DNA from: Antedon mediterranea
Taxonomy: Eukaryota; Echinodermata; Crinoidea; Comatulida; Antedonidae
Reading direction: 5' to 3'
DNA length: 64,000 nucleotides
Assembly: GCF_964355755.1 (NCBI RefSeq)
Contig: NC_092671.1
Coordinates: 6,273,001-6,337,000 of the forward strand
Both the position numbers and the translations under genes were made by a program. Position 1 is the first letter of the stretch. The number at the start of each line of letters is the position of its first letter. Under the pieces are notes generated by a model. That model was not told where the DNA came from and did not search any database. It saw nothing but the letters and a program-made list of their open reading frames with translations. Shown here piece by piece: positions 11,682-25,296 of this stretch.

Positions 11682-14078
11682 AATGTCTGTTTAGATCACG
11701 TGATGATGGTGCAATCTTATTAACATATGTCACATGATGAAAATTAATTCATCTTCAATTGTGTAAAATGATGTTGCAGAATTTTAGTATGAAATCTGCA
11801 TACTTATTGCGATTAGTTTGAACTCTTACTTACTAATTAATTTATATGCATTATCATGCAATATATTAATTGTTTACCTTTTTAATTGTACTGAAGAATT
11901 CCAAGTCACATTACTATCACATGTCACAGGAAATCTAAATTTAACTATTGATTAAAAAAACATTATTTCTTAGAAATAGTTAATGACGACCAGTAAATTT
12001 ATCTAAAAATAATTATTCAGATACTACTGTATGTACAATTAAAAATCTACTGTGCAACAAAATAACTATTAAGAATAATAAAAAATCATAATAAATAGGT
12101 AATCATTATTACATATTATTAGGGGATTTATTTCTTTGTTGATATTTGTGTAGGTTGTGTGGCCTCTGATAATCCTACTAGTAACCTTGATGTCACAGTG
12201 TTAGTCAATATTTGTCTGAGAGGTTTTTCTGCATAATTTACAGATTAAGTAGTTTAATGCGAGTTGGTTACTGGTAAAATAATTGTCTTTTTTATCTGTC
12301 GTTAATTAGTATTTGACAGTATGATGTACCAAAAAAGAGAACAATATTATTAAAATAATTGTATATTTTTTATCTGTCGTTTTTCTTATTAGTATTTGTC
12401 ATTATGATATGTAAATAAAATAAAAAGAAAACAATATTATTAATATTAAGTATTAATTAAATATTGATTGGCTGGGATTTCACAATTTGTTATTTACAGG
12501 AAGAGAAACAAAGAAAAAATGTCAAATAATTAAGGTATTGTTTCCGAGAATTCATTCATAGGTGTTGCCAAGGCTTTGTGTGGTTTAAATGTCTCCTTGG
12601 TAGAAATAGCAGGAAAACATCCTGGTGTAAGCTACTGTAGACTCTCTATCTATAGTCTGACGACCTCTAACAATAAAATGTATGGATGACTAATCAGACT
12701 AGAACAACAATGCGTTGCTCAGTCTAGTTAAATACAGCACTCTGTCGCAGTCCTGTTTACTTTGTGTTAGCTATCTATCGTACGAAGACTTGACAAGCCC
12801 TATTTTTTAACATTGTGAATTCAAACACCGATACATATTCTTTATAGTGATTTATCTTTTTGCTTCTTTATCGTTGGTAAGTAATTTATTGTTTTTTTCC
12901 AGACAATGAAATAAATTACTTTTATTTTTTTGATAGTTGGTAACAAAAGCTATGGTTTTTTTTTTTCACTTCGGCATGTTGCTGCGTTTATTTTTGTTAG
13001 ATGGCAATTGATCAACCAGGTGTTATAATGTGACAAAATAAAATTGTCAACCAGTTGCAGAAAAATCAATTTCATGTTAAACTGGTATGAATATTAATGA
13101 TTGATACAGTATCACTATTTGACCTATAGTAGTGACAATCTCATGTCGCAATTTGAATGGTATTAATTACATAGGATCAGATTAAACTTGATTATGGTAA
13201 ATTACGTTTGAACTTTATTAATTAGTATACTCTACTGTAAAATACAAACATTAAGTTTTATAATATTGTGTTCAAGTTCAATAGTACTTCTATTATAATT
13301 ATCTGTAAAAGACATTTCTTTCATCTTATTTTTATAATACCGGTATCTAAGTCTTCGTGATCTCGCGTTTTAATTTCCTAGTAATAAAATCATCCTTTTT
13401 TTCAAATAAAAGAACGTAAGAATGTAACAAACATCCCAAGTCACAGCTTGTCGACAACAATACAAAACACTAAAATAAGAAGGTAAAAATAGTAAAACAC
13501 ATAAAATTCAGATTGCTATAAAAAAAATTACAATTTTAGGGAACAATTTTTCCATGTCGGTTTAAAGCGGGGATTCTCTATATACCAATGCTGTTGCGCT
13601 TAGTATTTTATTAATTTTTTTCATTTATTGTGGCCACAATTGTTGATATAACCCTTGGTCTACTATATAATTCACCATTGGACTTTCAGTGATACATTTT
13701 GTATCAACCCCATAAAGCAGACTCTCGCTACATTAATTTCAGAATTGCGTAATATTGTAACATAAACAGAAAGCTATTAGTTTTTTAATTTTATGCATTT
13801 GAATTTTTAGTAGCTAACTGCAAAATTAAATATTAAAATCATGTTGGGGTCTGTATATAGAGCAGTGTCTTTTTTCGTGCCTAGCTTACCTGGATAAACC
13901 GACAAAAGCCCTTTCTCCTCAAAGAACGAGATATAACTCGAAACAAATTTTCATTGAACATATCTCTCTACAAATGGTATACTGTAGTCCATGATCTATG
14001 CCCTCAGGTGGGAACCGTCCCACAAACCATTTCTTTGCGAGACATAAGGGAGTATCTTTCAGAAACTGTTTGTTCTAC

Positions 14079-14104
14079 CATAGAGATATTATAATATCTC
14101 TATG
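14079..14104. mobile_element. 26-bp CATAGAG...CTCTATG micro-element
   Basis: A perfect 26-bp palindrome flanked by gttctac (14072-14078) and gttctat (14105-14111), a 6/7 match. Same family as the palindromes at 1950 and 33840. Confidence 0.6.
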
Positions 14105-17100
14105 GTTCTATACGACAGTAGATAAGTGGTCTAGTCAGCTTTAGATTTTATCAGCACAGGTTGTGTAGACATAAACCTTGTTTTGTTTATTGAGCCTGGT
14201 GTTGGCGAGAATTTAGTATTTAATTTGTGTTTAAATGAAGACAAATTGGCTAGCCTGTAGCATGTTTTTTTTAACAGCACAACACTTATTCCATATTGAG
14301 ATGTCTTTTCATGGATGGCCAAATTATATCAATGGATTATACAATACAAATAAATATATTAATGTTTTGAACTGATGAAGGGTTAGTGTTGCCCGAAAGC
14401 TCTGCTAATTTTTCTGGCCGTTTTACTTACATAATTATTTATATAACTCATCACTGCTCTGGTATTTTTGTTGGATATTATCAGCCCATTGTCAATGTCA
14501 TCATTGCCCTATTGTTGTAATTGAGTGCTGGTCCATTGTTATGTCATGTTTACTACTTGGTACTTCCTATAATTTTTTATAGGCCCACCATCCTTTATGT
14601 TCTTATTGTTTTATAAGTCTGACTCAATTTGTTGTTGTTTGTTGTGATATTTATAGTGCTGTGCTATTAAATAATAGAAATAAAGCTTTTTTTGTTGACA
14701 ATTTAAAATTGAATTTGTGTCCACTATAGTATGTACAGGTATGTTATTTGAAAATGACTTTTTTCTTGTTGTTTTTAGCGTTTTAGGTATTTCAATTGTG
14801 AAGGAACACCATGTGTTTGTCTTGTCATCATCTTGATTTTCTGTATTGCATTTTAGTACAGTACTTATTTTAGAAAATTTATATTTTCTTTATTATACAG
14901 TATGTATCCCTTTTAAATTAAAATCATTTTGGAACCGTATGGTATTAGTATGTGTCTGTTTGATATTGATACAGAGGTTCCCAATTGTTTTAATGATTGT
15001 GTTTACCAAATTTGTTAGCACATGGAACATGCGCTGCTGTCACCAGAAAGCCTGGTACTACATCTCAAATCTAGTTGGCCAAATACTGAATGGCGCCAGA
15101 TAACAATTTACATTTGTGTGTGAAGTACTGTAGCATGATTTGCATTGGTAAATGCACAGTCTCAACGGTGTGTGATCTGCAATTTGCTGGCTTTACTCAG
15201 GCCCCCGAAGCCCTATCCCCAAAAAATCCAGACGGCCACACTAAAAACATTACAGGATTATTAATGATTAATTACCGAGTTATCCAGAGACACTCCCCAG
15301 AACCTCAAGTTTAATAAGTGTACATAGTGTGATACATTTTTAGGTAAGAGTAAATAGCTGGATTCCATAGTACAGGTATTTGCATTCTGGTCAAAATAGA
15401 TTTATTCAACAAATAAAAAATAATACCAACACCTGTTTTTGTTATTTTTAACAACAATAATACACAATGCATGGGTTGTGTAAGCAATACATTTTATTTC
15501 ATCACTTTTTGATGACTAATATAAATAAACATTATTAACAATGTCTATATCATCATTATTATTTACCTACCTTCTCGAAATTGATCAAAACCCAATCAAA
15601 TGAAACGTATGTTATACTTAATTATATATATATTTTTTTTTTATTCATATGACTAACAAAATAGATTATGTATTAAAACGATGTTTATACCAGCCCTATT
15701 TCATAATCATAGTCTTCTTCACAGTTCAAATAAAGTTTACAATTAACTTTTACAAGGGCGGTGATTAAAAAATTTTGAATTTTATTTTAATGTTGTCATA
15801 TTATGACTAATATAAATCGATAATGTATTATAATGTGTGGGATATCTTATTGTGATTATTATCACAAGAGTTCATAGAAAGTTTATTGTTAATATGTGGA
15901 GCTGTGACCAGTTTATTATCAAGTAGTTGATATGATACTACTTACTATAGTGTGTGGGCGGAACTATTTTTATCTGCCGGGTATTTCTCATCGTTTGCTA
16001 AAGAGTCAATTAGCTATTTTCTAAACAACTGTTAAGACTTCTGCTTTTGTTGTTTTTGAACTTCAAACTTGTTTGTACTTTCATAATTGTTTTGTTTCAA
16101 TTATATTATTATTTAATTACTTTTTTTTTCTCTTTTAAAATTTCTTTCTTATCTTTGTGCAGAGAAATAAGGATAAATAAAATTTTTTTAATAGTTTAAT
16201 ATTAATTAACAATAAAAAATAATTAACATAAAATACAGTAAATTTTTTCTGTTGGTAGTGAAAGATACAATAGTGTCTATAGTATTCATTTTTTTAGAGT
16301 AAAATTAAAATAAATTATTATTATTATTATTATAAATAATCAATTTAACCAGACTTATTCAATAATACTATTTATAATGTTATTATAGTCTATTAAAAGT
16401 AATGCATGAAGTGCTTTTCACTATACTGGTATTTAAGTGGGCTAGGACATGCTGGTATGTTTTAGATTCATTCATAATTGTTATTGTCTAGCAAAGGTAT
16501 TTCTTACTATGGTATGCACATCTTACAGTAAATAGGTTATAGTCGACATGAGTGGTATGACTAACTTACCGGTAGGCCTGCTGTGTACCTACTGTATACA
16601 ATCTGTACTAGTGAAAATGGTGAATGACTCTCATATTAGGATAAGGCCCTGTTCGCACAGCGTATAATGCTGACAATTTTTATGTCCATAATACTGTAGT
16701 TTTACACTGTCGACTGTACCGTTTTAGTGTCAACAATTTACACACTGTATTCAGAGTATGTATGCTGTTATGTTCTAATAAATAATTTAAAATATTAATA
16801 TAGTACTTGTTTCTCATTCAGACCTAATCTAAGGACATATGTACAGTACTTGCAATTTTCATCTACTACTGTGAACAAAGCTTTAAAAAAAGACTATTTG
16901 CCAAACAGCACTAATTTTATTTAAAATTACGTATATTATTATTCCTTCTTTTTTTTTCTAATATTATATTATATTTTAGTCTTAGTTGGTTCATAGACTA
17001 TACGCTAGTTTGCAATTCATATATTAAATAATTAACAAGTTTAAGATTGAGCAATGTTTGGTTTTGTTAATTAGTAGCCTTCTTGCAGATTCCCATCCAA

Positions 17101-18100
17101 TGACCTCCAAACCAAAGATGCGATGACATCATCAACGTGCTGTTTCATTGGATAGGAATTCAACAAAAACAACACAGACCTTGCTTGCGTGCAACTCATT
17201 ACATTAACTTATCAGTGGTTGTAACAATAGGACAATGACCATCCCAATGTAAACAAGCTTTATAAATATATGACATGGATTTTTTTTATGGCATCGTCTG
17301 AAAGTGAACGAGCCACGTCTTCTAGTTCAATTATTGATTTTTAAGTTGTCATGGCGACGCAGGGATTAGGATTCAGCCAGGTGGCGAGGACATGCATTGT
17401 ATGTTAATGAGCATTTTTTTTAGCTGCCTCATTATCGCTGATGAGTAATCTGAGAAACCTGAATTGCTAGAGTATTTTTTTTTAATTCGGGGAGACAAGA
17501 AGATTATGTTTACTATTTTCATCAAGTAACTCTACAATATTGAATTACATTATGGTCTTGTGATATTAAATATGCCATGAATAATTTTTCACAAAATGTA
17601 TTACTTTATACTGTATTCATTAAGTAAAAAATAACTTACCTTAACCTTTTATGAGTGTTAATATCAATATATTGATTTTACCCCGAAAATCAATAGGTGA
17701 TGGTCTGTTATTATACTTATTTATATATTTAAACAAAATTAAATTGTGGATAAACAAACAATAAAATGCATGTAATTTATATGGAATTTGCTAATCCCAA
17801 TGATAATGTTTACTGTATAACATATTAGTTTTACAATAATTTTATAAATAAATTTATTATTTCATACAAAAAGATAATTAGTTTCGCAGTTTTGGTCTAC
17901 TAATAGCATTTCTGATGTGAGAATATCGTCACTTAGATGGCTTGATGGACAGATTGTAAACTCTCTAAGAACAAAGAGTTTTCAGTGCATACTGGCTTTA
18001 TGCTTTTTGTTTTTTACATATAATATTCATTTTCATCATATTTTGTATTTTTCAGAAATATAAATCTAAAAGTTATAAGGTGGAGTGACAATAACGCATA

Positions 18101-21100
18101 ATGGCAGCTTGGGCTGGTGTAGGTAATGATGGTGATGCTGTTACACCAATTGGAGAGCAGTATCCTTGTATTTCTGCTGGAGGGAATGATTTAACTGTTC
18201 CTGATCTAACACCTTCACCGTCCATCAGTCCACAAACTAGTACCGACATAGAACTCGAAGAAACTGACCTAACACTCACTAAGAAAAGAGTCAGAGCGAT
18301 GACACCACCGGCACCTCACACATCCCCTCCGACACCGATAGATGTACCTTACACGCTGAAGAAAGGAAAAAGTGTTCCTCTCGTGAAACGAGAGACGGCC
18401 AAAATCGTAGACTATTTTTTAAAGCGACGGAGTGTGAGCTTATCAAGCGCCGATCTCTCAGAGGATTACAGAAGGGTTAGAAAACGAAATAAAAGGAAAG
18501 AAAAAAGAAACAACACCATTTCTGTTACGTCAAACATCAGTAGTGATTCAAACGTGTTTTTACCGCGGGAAAGCGATAGCTTTAGTAGAGAGGTAAAGAA
18601 AAAAGATTATGACATTGACAATTTGAATGCAGCACATGAACCGATGGATTTAAACAGAGCAAAATCAAACTCTGCTCCGTCTACCCTTCGGTTCAAAGCA
18701 AAACCGTGTGAACAAGACTTTGAGAAAATTCAAAGAATGAAAGATGAAGGATTGTTAGAGCCTTCTGACGATACACAAATACAAGAAAGTAAAGGAAAAC
18801 ATAAAATAAAACGACGCAAAACATTATTGAATCGTGCTAGAAGTTTTATTGGTTCTCCGACATTTAGGGAACGCAAAGAAATAGTGGACACTAAGGAGAA
18901 GGAAAACCGCTCAAAAGTTCATCATGAAATGAAAAAAACTGGTTTCGGGAAAAGACTTCGAAAAATGTTTGGTATTAAAAAACATAAACATGGATCTGTA
19001 GAATCTGTTGAGTCCCCGGTTACAAATGGGTTTAACTCTACTAGCTCTTTAGATAGCTATGACAACATTCCCAGAACTACATCACCAATCACTCCGTCCC
19101 GTGATGAACGTAGAAAAATAAAATTTCCAAGTTTTCTACGTAAGAAACCACGAAAGGAATCGCCACAAAATGATGAGAGAACCCCTCATTGGCCATCATC
19201 AACTGGGAATGCGACAACGTTTTTCAGCACGAACGACTTTCAATACCGTTGTTCTCAACATTCGGAAGTCGTCCGATCTTCTTCGCAACCAAATCATATT
19301 CAGTCATCAACGTCCATGCAAGTTGCACCACAGAGGTCAATATCGCGTCCAACATCACTTGGTCTAAACATGTCGTCTTTGTCAGACCCAACCCGAGGTT
19401 TTAATGGTAAATTTTTATTGTTTATGTTTATTATTAATATATTTTTCCTGTTTTGCTTTTGAATGTTCTTTGGCATTTGGCACATTTCCAGATACTGTGC
19501 TTTATTGAGGAAACGGTAACATTTATTTTGTTTTCCTCAAGAAAATCACTAATTACCAAATACCATTTACCAACCACCATTTACCAACTAACATTTACCA
19601 ACTAACATTTACCAACTACTTTTTTTTCTTTATGAAGAAGTGCTTCACATCAACAGTCCACTGAGACCTGGCATTGAACTACGTGGTAGTGGTCAACAAC
19701 GTGACAGTGGACAACAGCTTGCCCGACAGGCCCCACTGGCCAGCATTGATGACGACGACTTAGAGGTTGATGGTCTTAGTGGTGATGATGAAAGTAAAGG
19801 TTTGTCAATATATTCTATTTTTACGGTATTTTTTCTGTTAATGACAGTATTAAACTAGACAATTTAGATTGTAGTATTTGTCTAAGGGGTTGTTAATAAG
19901 ATAAAAATACCATTGGTTTAAAGGCCGCCTTATAATTATTGTTTCTTACACACCATTTTAGACAACAAGGCATTCACAGACAGTGGCTCTGTAGACATTT
20001 CAACTGCTAGTGCAGCCTCTGGTGAAGAAGATGACGATACCAGATATCGTGAAGTAGCAGAAAGACTAGCAGAGATTGGAGACAGTATCGTCGGTGCTGT
20101 TGGAGGGCGCAGTGGTGGTGCTTCCTCGCTGCCGGGAACATGTACAGGTACTGTATAGTAATTGTATAAATGATGTAGAGATTATGTACTGTAATTGAAT
20201 ATGATTTTACTGATTATTACTTATGTAATTATGATTAATGATTAAATAAAAAAGATGTTGTTTTTAATCATCAACAAAAATATAGCTTTTTCTAAGCAAA
20301 ACATAGTTGGCGTCATTTTTTTTCTGAACTAATAAATGATGTTAATCCCTGGCGAGCAGAAAAAATTATTATTTCTTTTCTACTTGTTTTTTTCTAGATG
20401 GTGCTTTGGTTGATCCAGTTGTTTTACAAGATATCTCAAACCATGTAAATATGCATTTTAATCAGCAGTTTTTAAGTGTTTATTTTGGTTTAATAGAATT
20501 TTAATGTCACAATACAGTACAGCCCCTATAGGATACATTTTTTAATCTCTCCAAAGTACATTCCTAATATGGGGTTTGCCATAGAGTTAAAACATGTATT
20601 TCCACATGTTTTCACAGGAGAGTGTCCCCATAATAGGGTTGTACTGTACTGTATATTAACTATTTCGACTAAAGTAAAATTCGGAACAATTTACAATTTA
20701 GAGGGTGGTCGGAGAGAATATATTATATGTTAACCTGAGCCATATAGCTATTAAGTTTATCGAGGAGAAAAAAAAATGTGTTTTGTTACCATCATATTCT
20801 GTTTATATTTTTTAAGGCAACAAATAATTCAAGGTTTTCTGAAGACACAGTAATACGGGTTGTTCTTGACACCACCTACCATGCCTTCTCCACCACCGTG
20901 GAGACCCTTATTGGCGATGATCAAGGCTGGAACCAGGTGGCGTTGGTGCTAAGATTCACAAAAGTTGCTATGCAGGCAGCAAGGACGATCGGTGTACATG
21001 CTACGCAGATCAAGAACAATAGTATAGAATACATTTCAGATCACTTTGCTGAATGGGTTGGAAGCCAAGGTGGATGGGTAAGGAGTTTACTATATATGGT

Positions 21101-22409
21101 ATATTATTCATGCACCCCCTTCCCTCACTCCTTATATTTCACTTGAAAAAATAACACAAACTTTAACCCCCAGCATTAAACTCAATGCTGAATCTGCCCC
21201 TCCATCATAAATGCCCTTTAAGATTGTTACCAGAAACAAAATGTACCCCAGCACCAAGATGTAGATCATTGTTGTCAATGGAATTAACTGTACCCAAGGA
21301 CCAAAATATACCAGCCGATTCTCGGTACTGTATCTATTTCCAAAGTATCTTTGGCATATTGGTAATACAACATCACATGTGTTTCACATGTATTGTAGTA
21401 GTAACCTAACCCTTAACCTAAACTTACATGATACATGTACCACATGTGATATAAATGAGATGCTGTATTACCAAATATTACTATGATACCTCGGAAATAG
21501 ATAGTATGTGGAGATACAGCACTGAGAATTGGGTGAATATACTGTGACATGATACAGGCACCACATGTGATATGTGTGAGATACTGTATTAATACCAAAT
21601 ATTCCTATACCTTGGAATAGATACAGTAGTATAAGGAGATACAGCACTGAGAATTGGGTGAATATACTGTGACATGATACAGGCAGCACATGTGATATGT
21701 GTGAGATACTGTATTAATACCAAAAATTCCTATACCTTGGAATAGATACAGTAGTATAAGGAGATACAGCACTGAGAATTAGGGGAATATACTGTGTCAA
21801 AATCTATTGTTGATATTGTCTACAAAGAATATGACATTCCAGACAATAGAATGTTTTTATGCAAAAAGAACAATAGACAGATAACAAAAGGAATTATTTT
21901 GAAGAGTTGACAAGCTTTTGTTCTGCTGTAATTACTGTATTAAGACAATCACAATATGACAGCTTGTGAAAAAATAGGTTTTATTTTTAAATCCATGTCA
22001 TAAATTTTACAACCGTATCAGACAAATTAGTATGGTTCAAGGTCCTATTAAGTAGGTAGGAGTATAATTACAACATTATCTTTTCATAATTTTTTTTTTC
22101 CTAAAAAATTTGATTGACACATTGTGTTTTTTTAAAAACAATAATGTGCGTGTCTGTTATGATAATTTAAAATTGGAAAGTTATTAAAGACTTGTACTAA
22201 GACTTGGTTTATGTAGAGCATCTTATGTATATGTTTGTCTTGTGAATGGAATTGCCACCTTTAAGAGGGAATTTGGTTATGGTTTAATATCCTTGGCAAT
22301 TTGCCTAATGCCTAAATATGTAAAAAAAAAAACAAATTTAATGTTTATTTTCTTACAGGAATCCATTATTATTGATGATAGTGATGGGCAGGAATCTGAA
22401 ATTGACTGA
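18101..22409 (+). CDS. Bcl-2-like protein 14 (Bcl-G)-type protein, 670 aa, six exons
   Basis: Exons read as 18101-19406, 19638-19799, 19962-20147, 20398-20444, 20817-21077 and 22359-22409; all junctions are GT-AG and the joined 2,013 nt stay open. The first exon encodes about 435 residues of basic, Ser/Thr-rich, probably disordered sequence. Residues 521-532 (VAERLAEIGDSI) fit a BH3 motif (L-x3-I-G-D). The exon for 568-654 carries a helical Bcl-2-like region with QVALVLRFTK and ends HFAEWVGSQGGW, followed by ESIIIDDSDG. This BH2-like ending and the absence of a C-terminal membrane anchor closely resemble vertebrate Bcl-G. Family members are apoptosis-related; whether this one promotes death is unknown. 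It is about twice the length of human Bcl-G because of the long N-terminus. An acceptor at 18056 implies a 5' UTR exon upstream. The exon-4 donor was chosen at CAT|GTAAAT because the alternative breaks the frame. Confidence 0.82.
21428..21792 (+). repeat. Tandem repeat in intron 5, unit about 120-125 bp, three copies
   Basis: Three copies of a unit containing GGAGATACAGCACTGAGAAT, GTGAATATACTGTGACATGA and CACATGTGATATGTGTGAGA. Copies two and three are almost identical. The ORFs inside are by-products of the repeat. Confidence 0.85.
22190..22340 (+). repeat. 3' part of a SINE-like dispersed repeat
   Basis: From ACTTGTACTAAGACTTGGTT to CTTGGCAATTTGCCTAATG and an A-rich tail. This matches the 3' half of the SINE-like element at 29436 over roughly 145 bp. 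It lies in the last intron of the Bcl-G-like gene. Confidence 0.6.
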
Positions 22410-25296
22410 TGATACAATCTGTGCTGCTGGGATGGTGCAAAAGACTACTGACTGTGCTCTATAAAAGACGAGCGGCTGCATTTTTTATGAGACATCGTCA
22501 TGTGATGGTCGTGTGCATAATTTAGTAGTAATTTAAGATAATTTTTAAAAACAACCATACCATACCATAAATGATTGATGAAATGCTGCTTTCACGTGGT
22601 CTTTTACTTTATAAATATTGGATAAATCTCTTTTATAAATAATGTAGAAACTTACAAAGTTTTGTAAAAAAATGCGGTTTACAGCCATTAGTAATTTCCC
22701 TTCATTATAGGCTTGCTTAATCTGAAATAAATAAAGCATCTTAAGGGGTCTTTCACAATTGTTCCGGCATGGTTCCAGTCCGTTGTATCGAACGTCAATG
22801 TTTTGTTTTCACGAAGCTTCATGCGGCTATGCAGCAATCGATATGTGCATAGCTGCCTGAAAACATTAACTTTGATTTCCTGATGCTGGACCAGAACTGT
22901 TCCGGAAAGACCCTTAAGGGGTGTGTGGTGGTGCAGTCTCCCCACAGCCTAATAAGCTCCACCCAAGTTTTATGTACTTAAATTTACATGTGACTTAAGC
23001 CAGTGCCAAGTTTTCCTAGAAATAATTTCCTAATTACATTTCTTTTTTAAAGTTTTTGATTACCTTGATCATATTCCCTTTGATGCTTGTTAGGACAAAA
23101 ATGTTTTTAAAAAGATCTTTTAACGAAACATTCCAATATTAGTGGCATGAAGTATAACAAAAATTATTTTATGGTATTGTTGACAACTTATAATTTATGA
23201 AGACAAAATAAGAAATACAATTTCATTTGTTGGATTTGGTAATATTTTCTAACCTTTCCAACTTCGTCCTTCATTTGGTGCAAAGACTGTTCCAGTTTTG
23301 GAACATTTAGTGATTTGTAAATGTAAATATATTTAATGTTTGTTTGATATCTTTTATATAATATTTTACTTTTGCAATAATTTTATAGAAGATATTGATT
23401 TTATGTTACAATGATTCCTAAAGAAGTTTTAAATTTGAATTGTAACAAATATTGTTAGATGATATTTTTTTAGATTACTAAATTTGTAATCACACTTAAT
23501 CAAAATTATAAATTGAGTTGTACTACCTTGATTGCGTGAATATGTTAAAATGACAAACTTGAAATTGAATGTTTTTGAATTTAACAAAGAAGTGTATAAA
23601 AGATGTTTTAAAATTTTAAATGAAATACATTATTCCACGAAACGTGTCTTTGGTTTCATTCTTCCGTGTATGATTTTATGAATTTATATTTGAGGACGAT
23701 TTGTACAGAATTCAAGGATTATAGTATTAAGAAATATATTTTTACTGAAAAATTGAGTATTCAAATTATACTGTAATTTTTCCAACAGAAAAGGCCATGT
23801 GGCATTTATAACATGCATGGGCTTTATTTTACTTAAAATGGAGAAATTTTTCATTTTGATTTCAATGTCAAACAATTTCATTTCAGAATCTGAATAAGCA
23901 TGTTATTTGGACATACATTACTAAGAAACAATCGAATATAAAATTTGTACCCATGAAAACAGGTTTTTTATTTAGTACAAGTAACAAGAAAAAGAGTTAT
24001 TTTTAAAATCAAATTTGGACATAGACTTTTTGAAGTGAATATTTTGATGAATGTCTTTCTAAAACTGTTAAAAATTTAGAAAATTGTATCCATGATCAAA
24101 GTGTATTATTTTAATTATTGGATGCATTTACCCCCACCCACCAAAAAAAAAAGAGTATAATTCTGTTCCCCACTTGAAAGGGAATAGCGCCCTCTATTTT
24201 AATTTCAATTTATTTTAGCAGTTTTATTCCTGATTATAGCAACTACAGCTGTATTGCTACAAATACATATTTTTTCATACTCGTTTCATTTTATAATTTG
24301 ATATCTTATATGCTATACCTACAACATGATTCCAACCCAATAGTAATGAATTAGCCGAGAGAAAGAAAAAGATAACCAACAGATTACTTTACATCATTTA
24401 CTTTTTTTAAGTGCATGCAAGAAGAGAATGAAATAGCCTACATCATTTTGTGACATATTTTTGTAACTGAATTGATTTGATAAGAATGTAGGTGTAAGAA
24501 TTTGTATACTACTGTATTAATATTTAAAAAAATTAAGAAGTTTAATAAAGTTGACAAAATATATTCTGTACCGATTGTGAACATTGTTAATACAAGTGTT
24601 GTTGATAATAATAACAATTACACATCCACTGAAAAGTGCTCATAAAGTAAAGTTATAGAAACAGTATATTCATCCATGGATACCGCCATGATTCATCTAT
24701 CCATGATTTTTGGATGGTGTCATGAAAAAAAATCATGACAAATATAGTACTGTAATTACAAAACACACAAATGCTGCTACTACTTTGGGCATTTACTGAT
24801 TGATATTTTTATTTAAGAAAACTAATAATGTATATATTAATAGATTTCTTTTTGTGCATTGCGTCGATTGTGTCTATAAATAGAAAATGATTCATGTCGT
24901 TGGTGGAACTACTGCGCATGCTGCTGCACATAAATACGCCAAAAATCTAGCGCAATCGCGGGAGATGCAAACACTGAACACATATTCGACGAAACAAACA
25001 CGGAAATTCACTGAATTTTATTGGAAATCATTCTTGTTGTTGGTGTATTTAATCGAACGCTAACTACTTCGAGTCAATACCTTTTTTCTCAACTTAACCG
25101 TAGTATAGTAGTAGAATCGGCTAGGCCTAGCCTTTAGCTAGCAAAACTCACTTGTCTGTAGGCGGCCTACACAATAAACGACGTCCATCTAGCTCAGTCA
25201 GTTAGTACTACTAAATCGCTTTGTCGTGAGGCCGGAGTAGCCTAGGCCTAAAGTACAAGTACGTAGTAGGCCTAACTGCAACACCTATCATCAAGC
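22410..25296. other. 3' UTR of the Bcl-G-like gene and intergenic space
   Basis: Overlapping AATAAA signals at 22726-22735 could end the Bcl-G-like transcript. The rest is AT-rich with no supported exon. The last 400 bases before 25297 hold a possible promoter of the next gene: TATAAATA near 24874 and an NRF1-like word GCGCATGC near 24914. Confidence 0.5.

Larger units (their letters stand above)
1..18055. other. Gene-free region upstream of the Bcl-G-like gene
   Basis: No open frame here looks like a conserved protein; the ORFs of 60-127 codons have low-complexity or AT-biased translations and no splice-supported extension. The region holds MITE copies, short palindromes and tandem repeats listed separately. 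The acceptor at about 18056 just before the Bcl-G-like start codon implies that a non-coding 5' exon of that gene lies somewhere in this stretch. Candidate places are the GC-richer patch near 5690-5830 and the block ending in a GTAAGT donor near 8503, but neither can be proved. Confidence 0.6.

Noticed and set aside
21413-21689. Overlapping minus ORFs with ILPVSCHS-type repeats
   Set aside because: They follow the intronic 120-bp tandem repeat and have no independent support.
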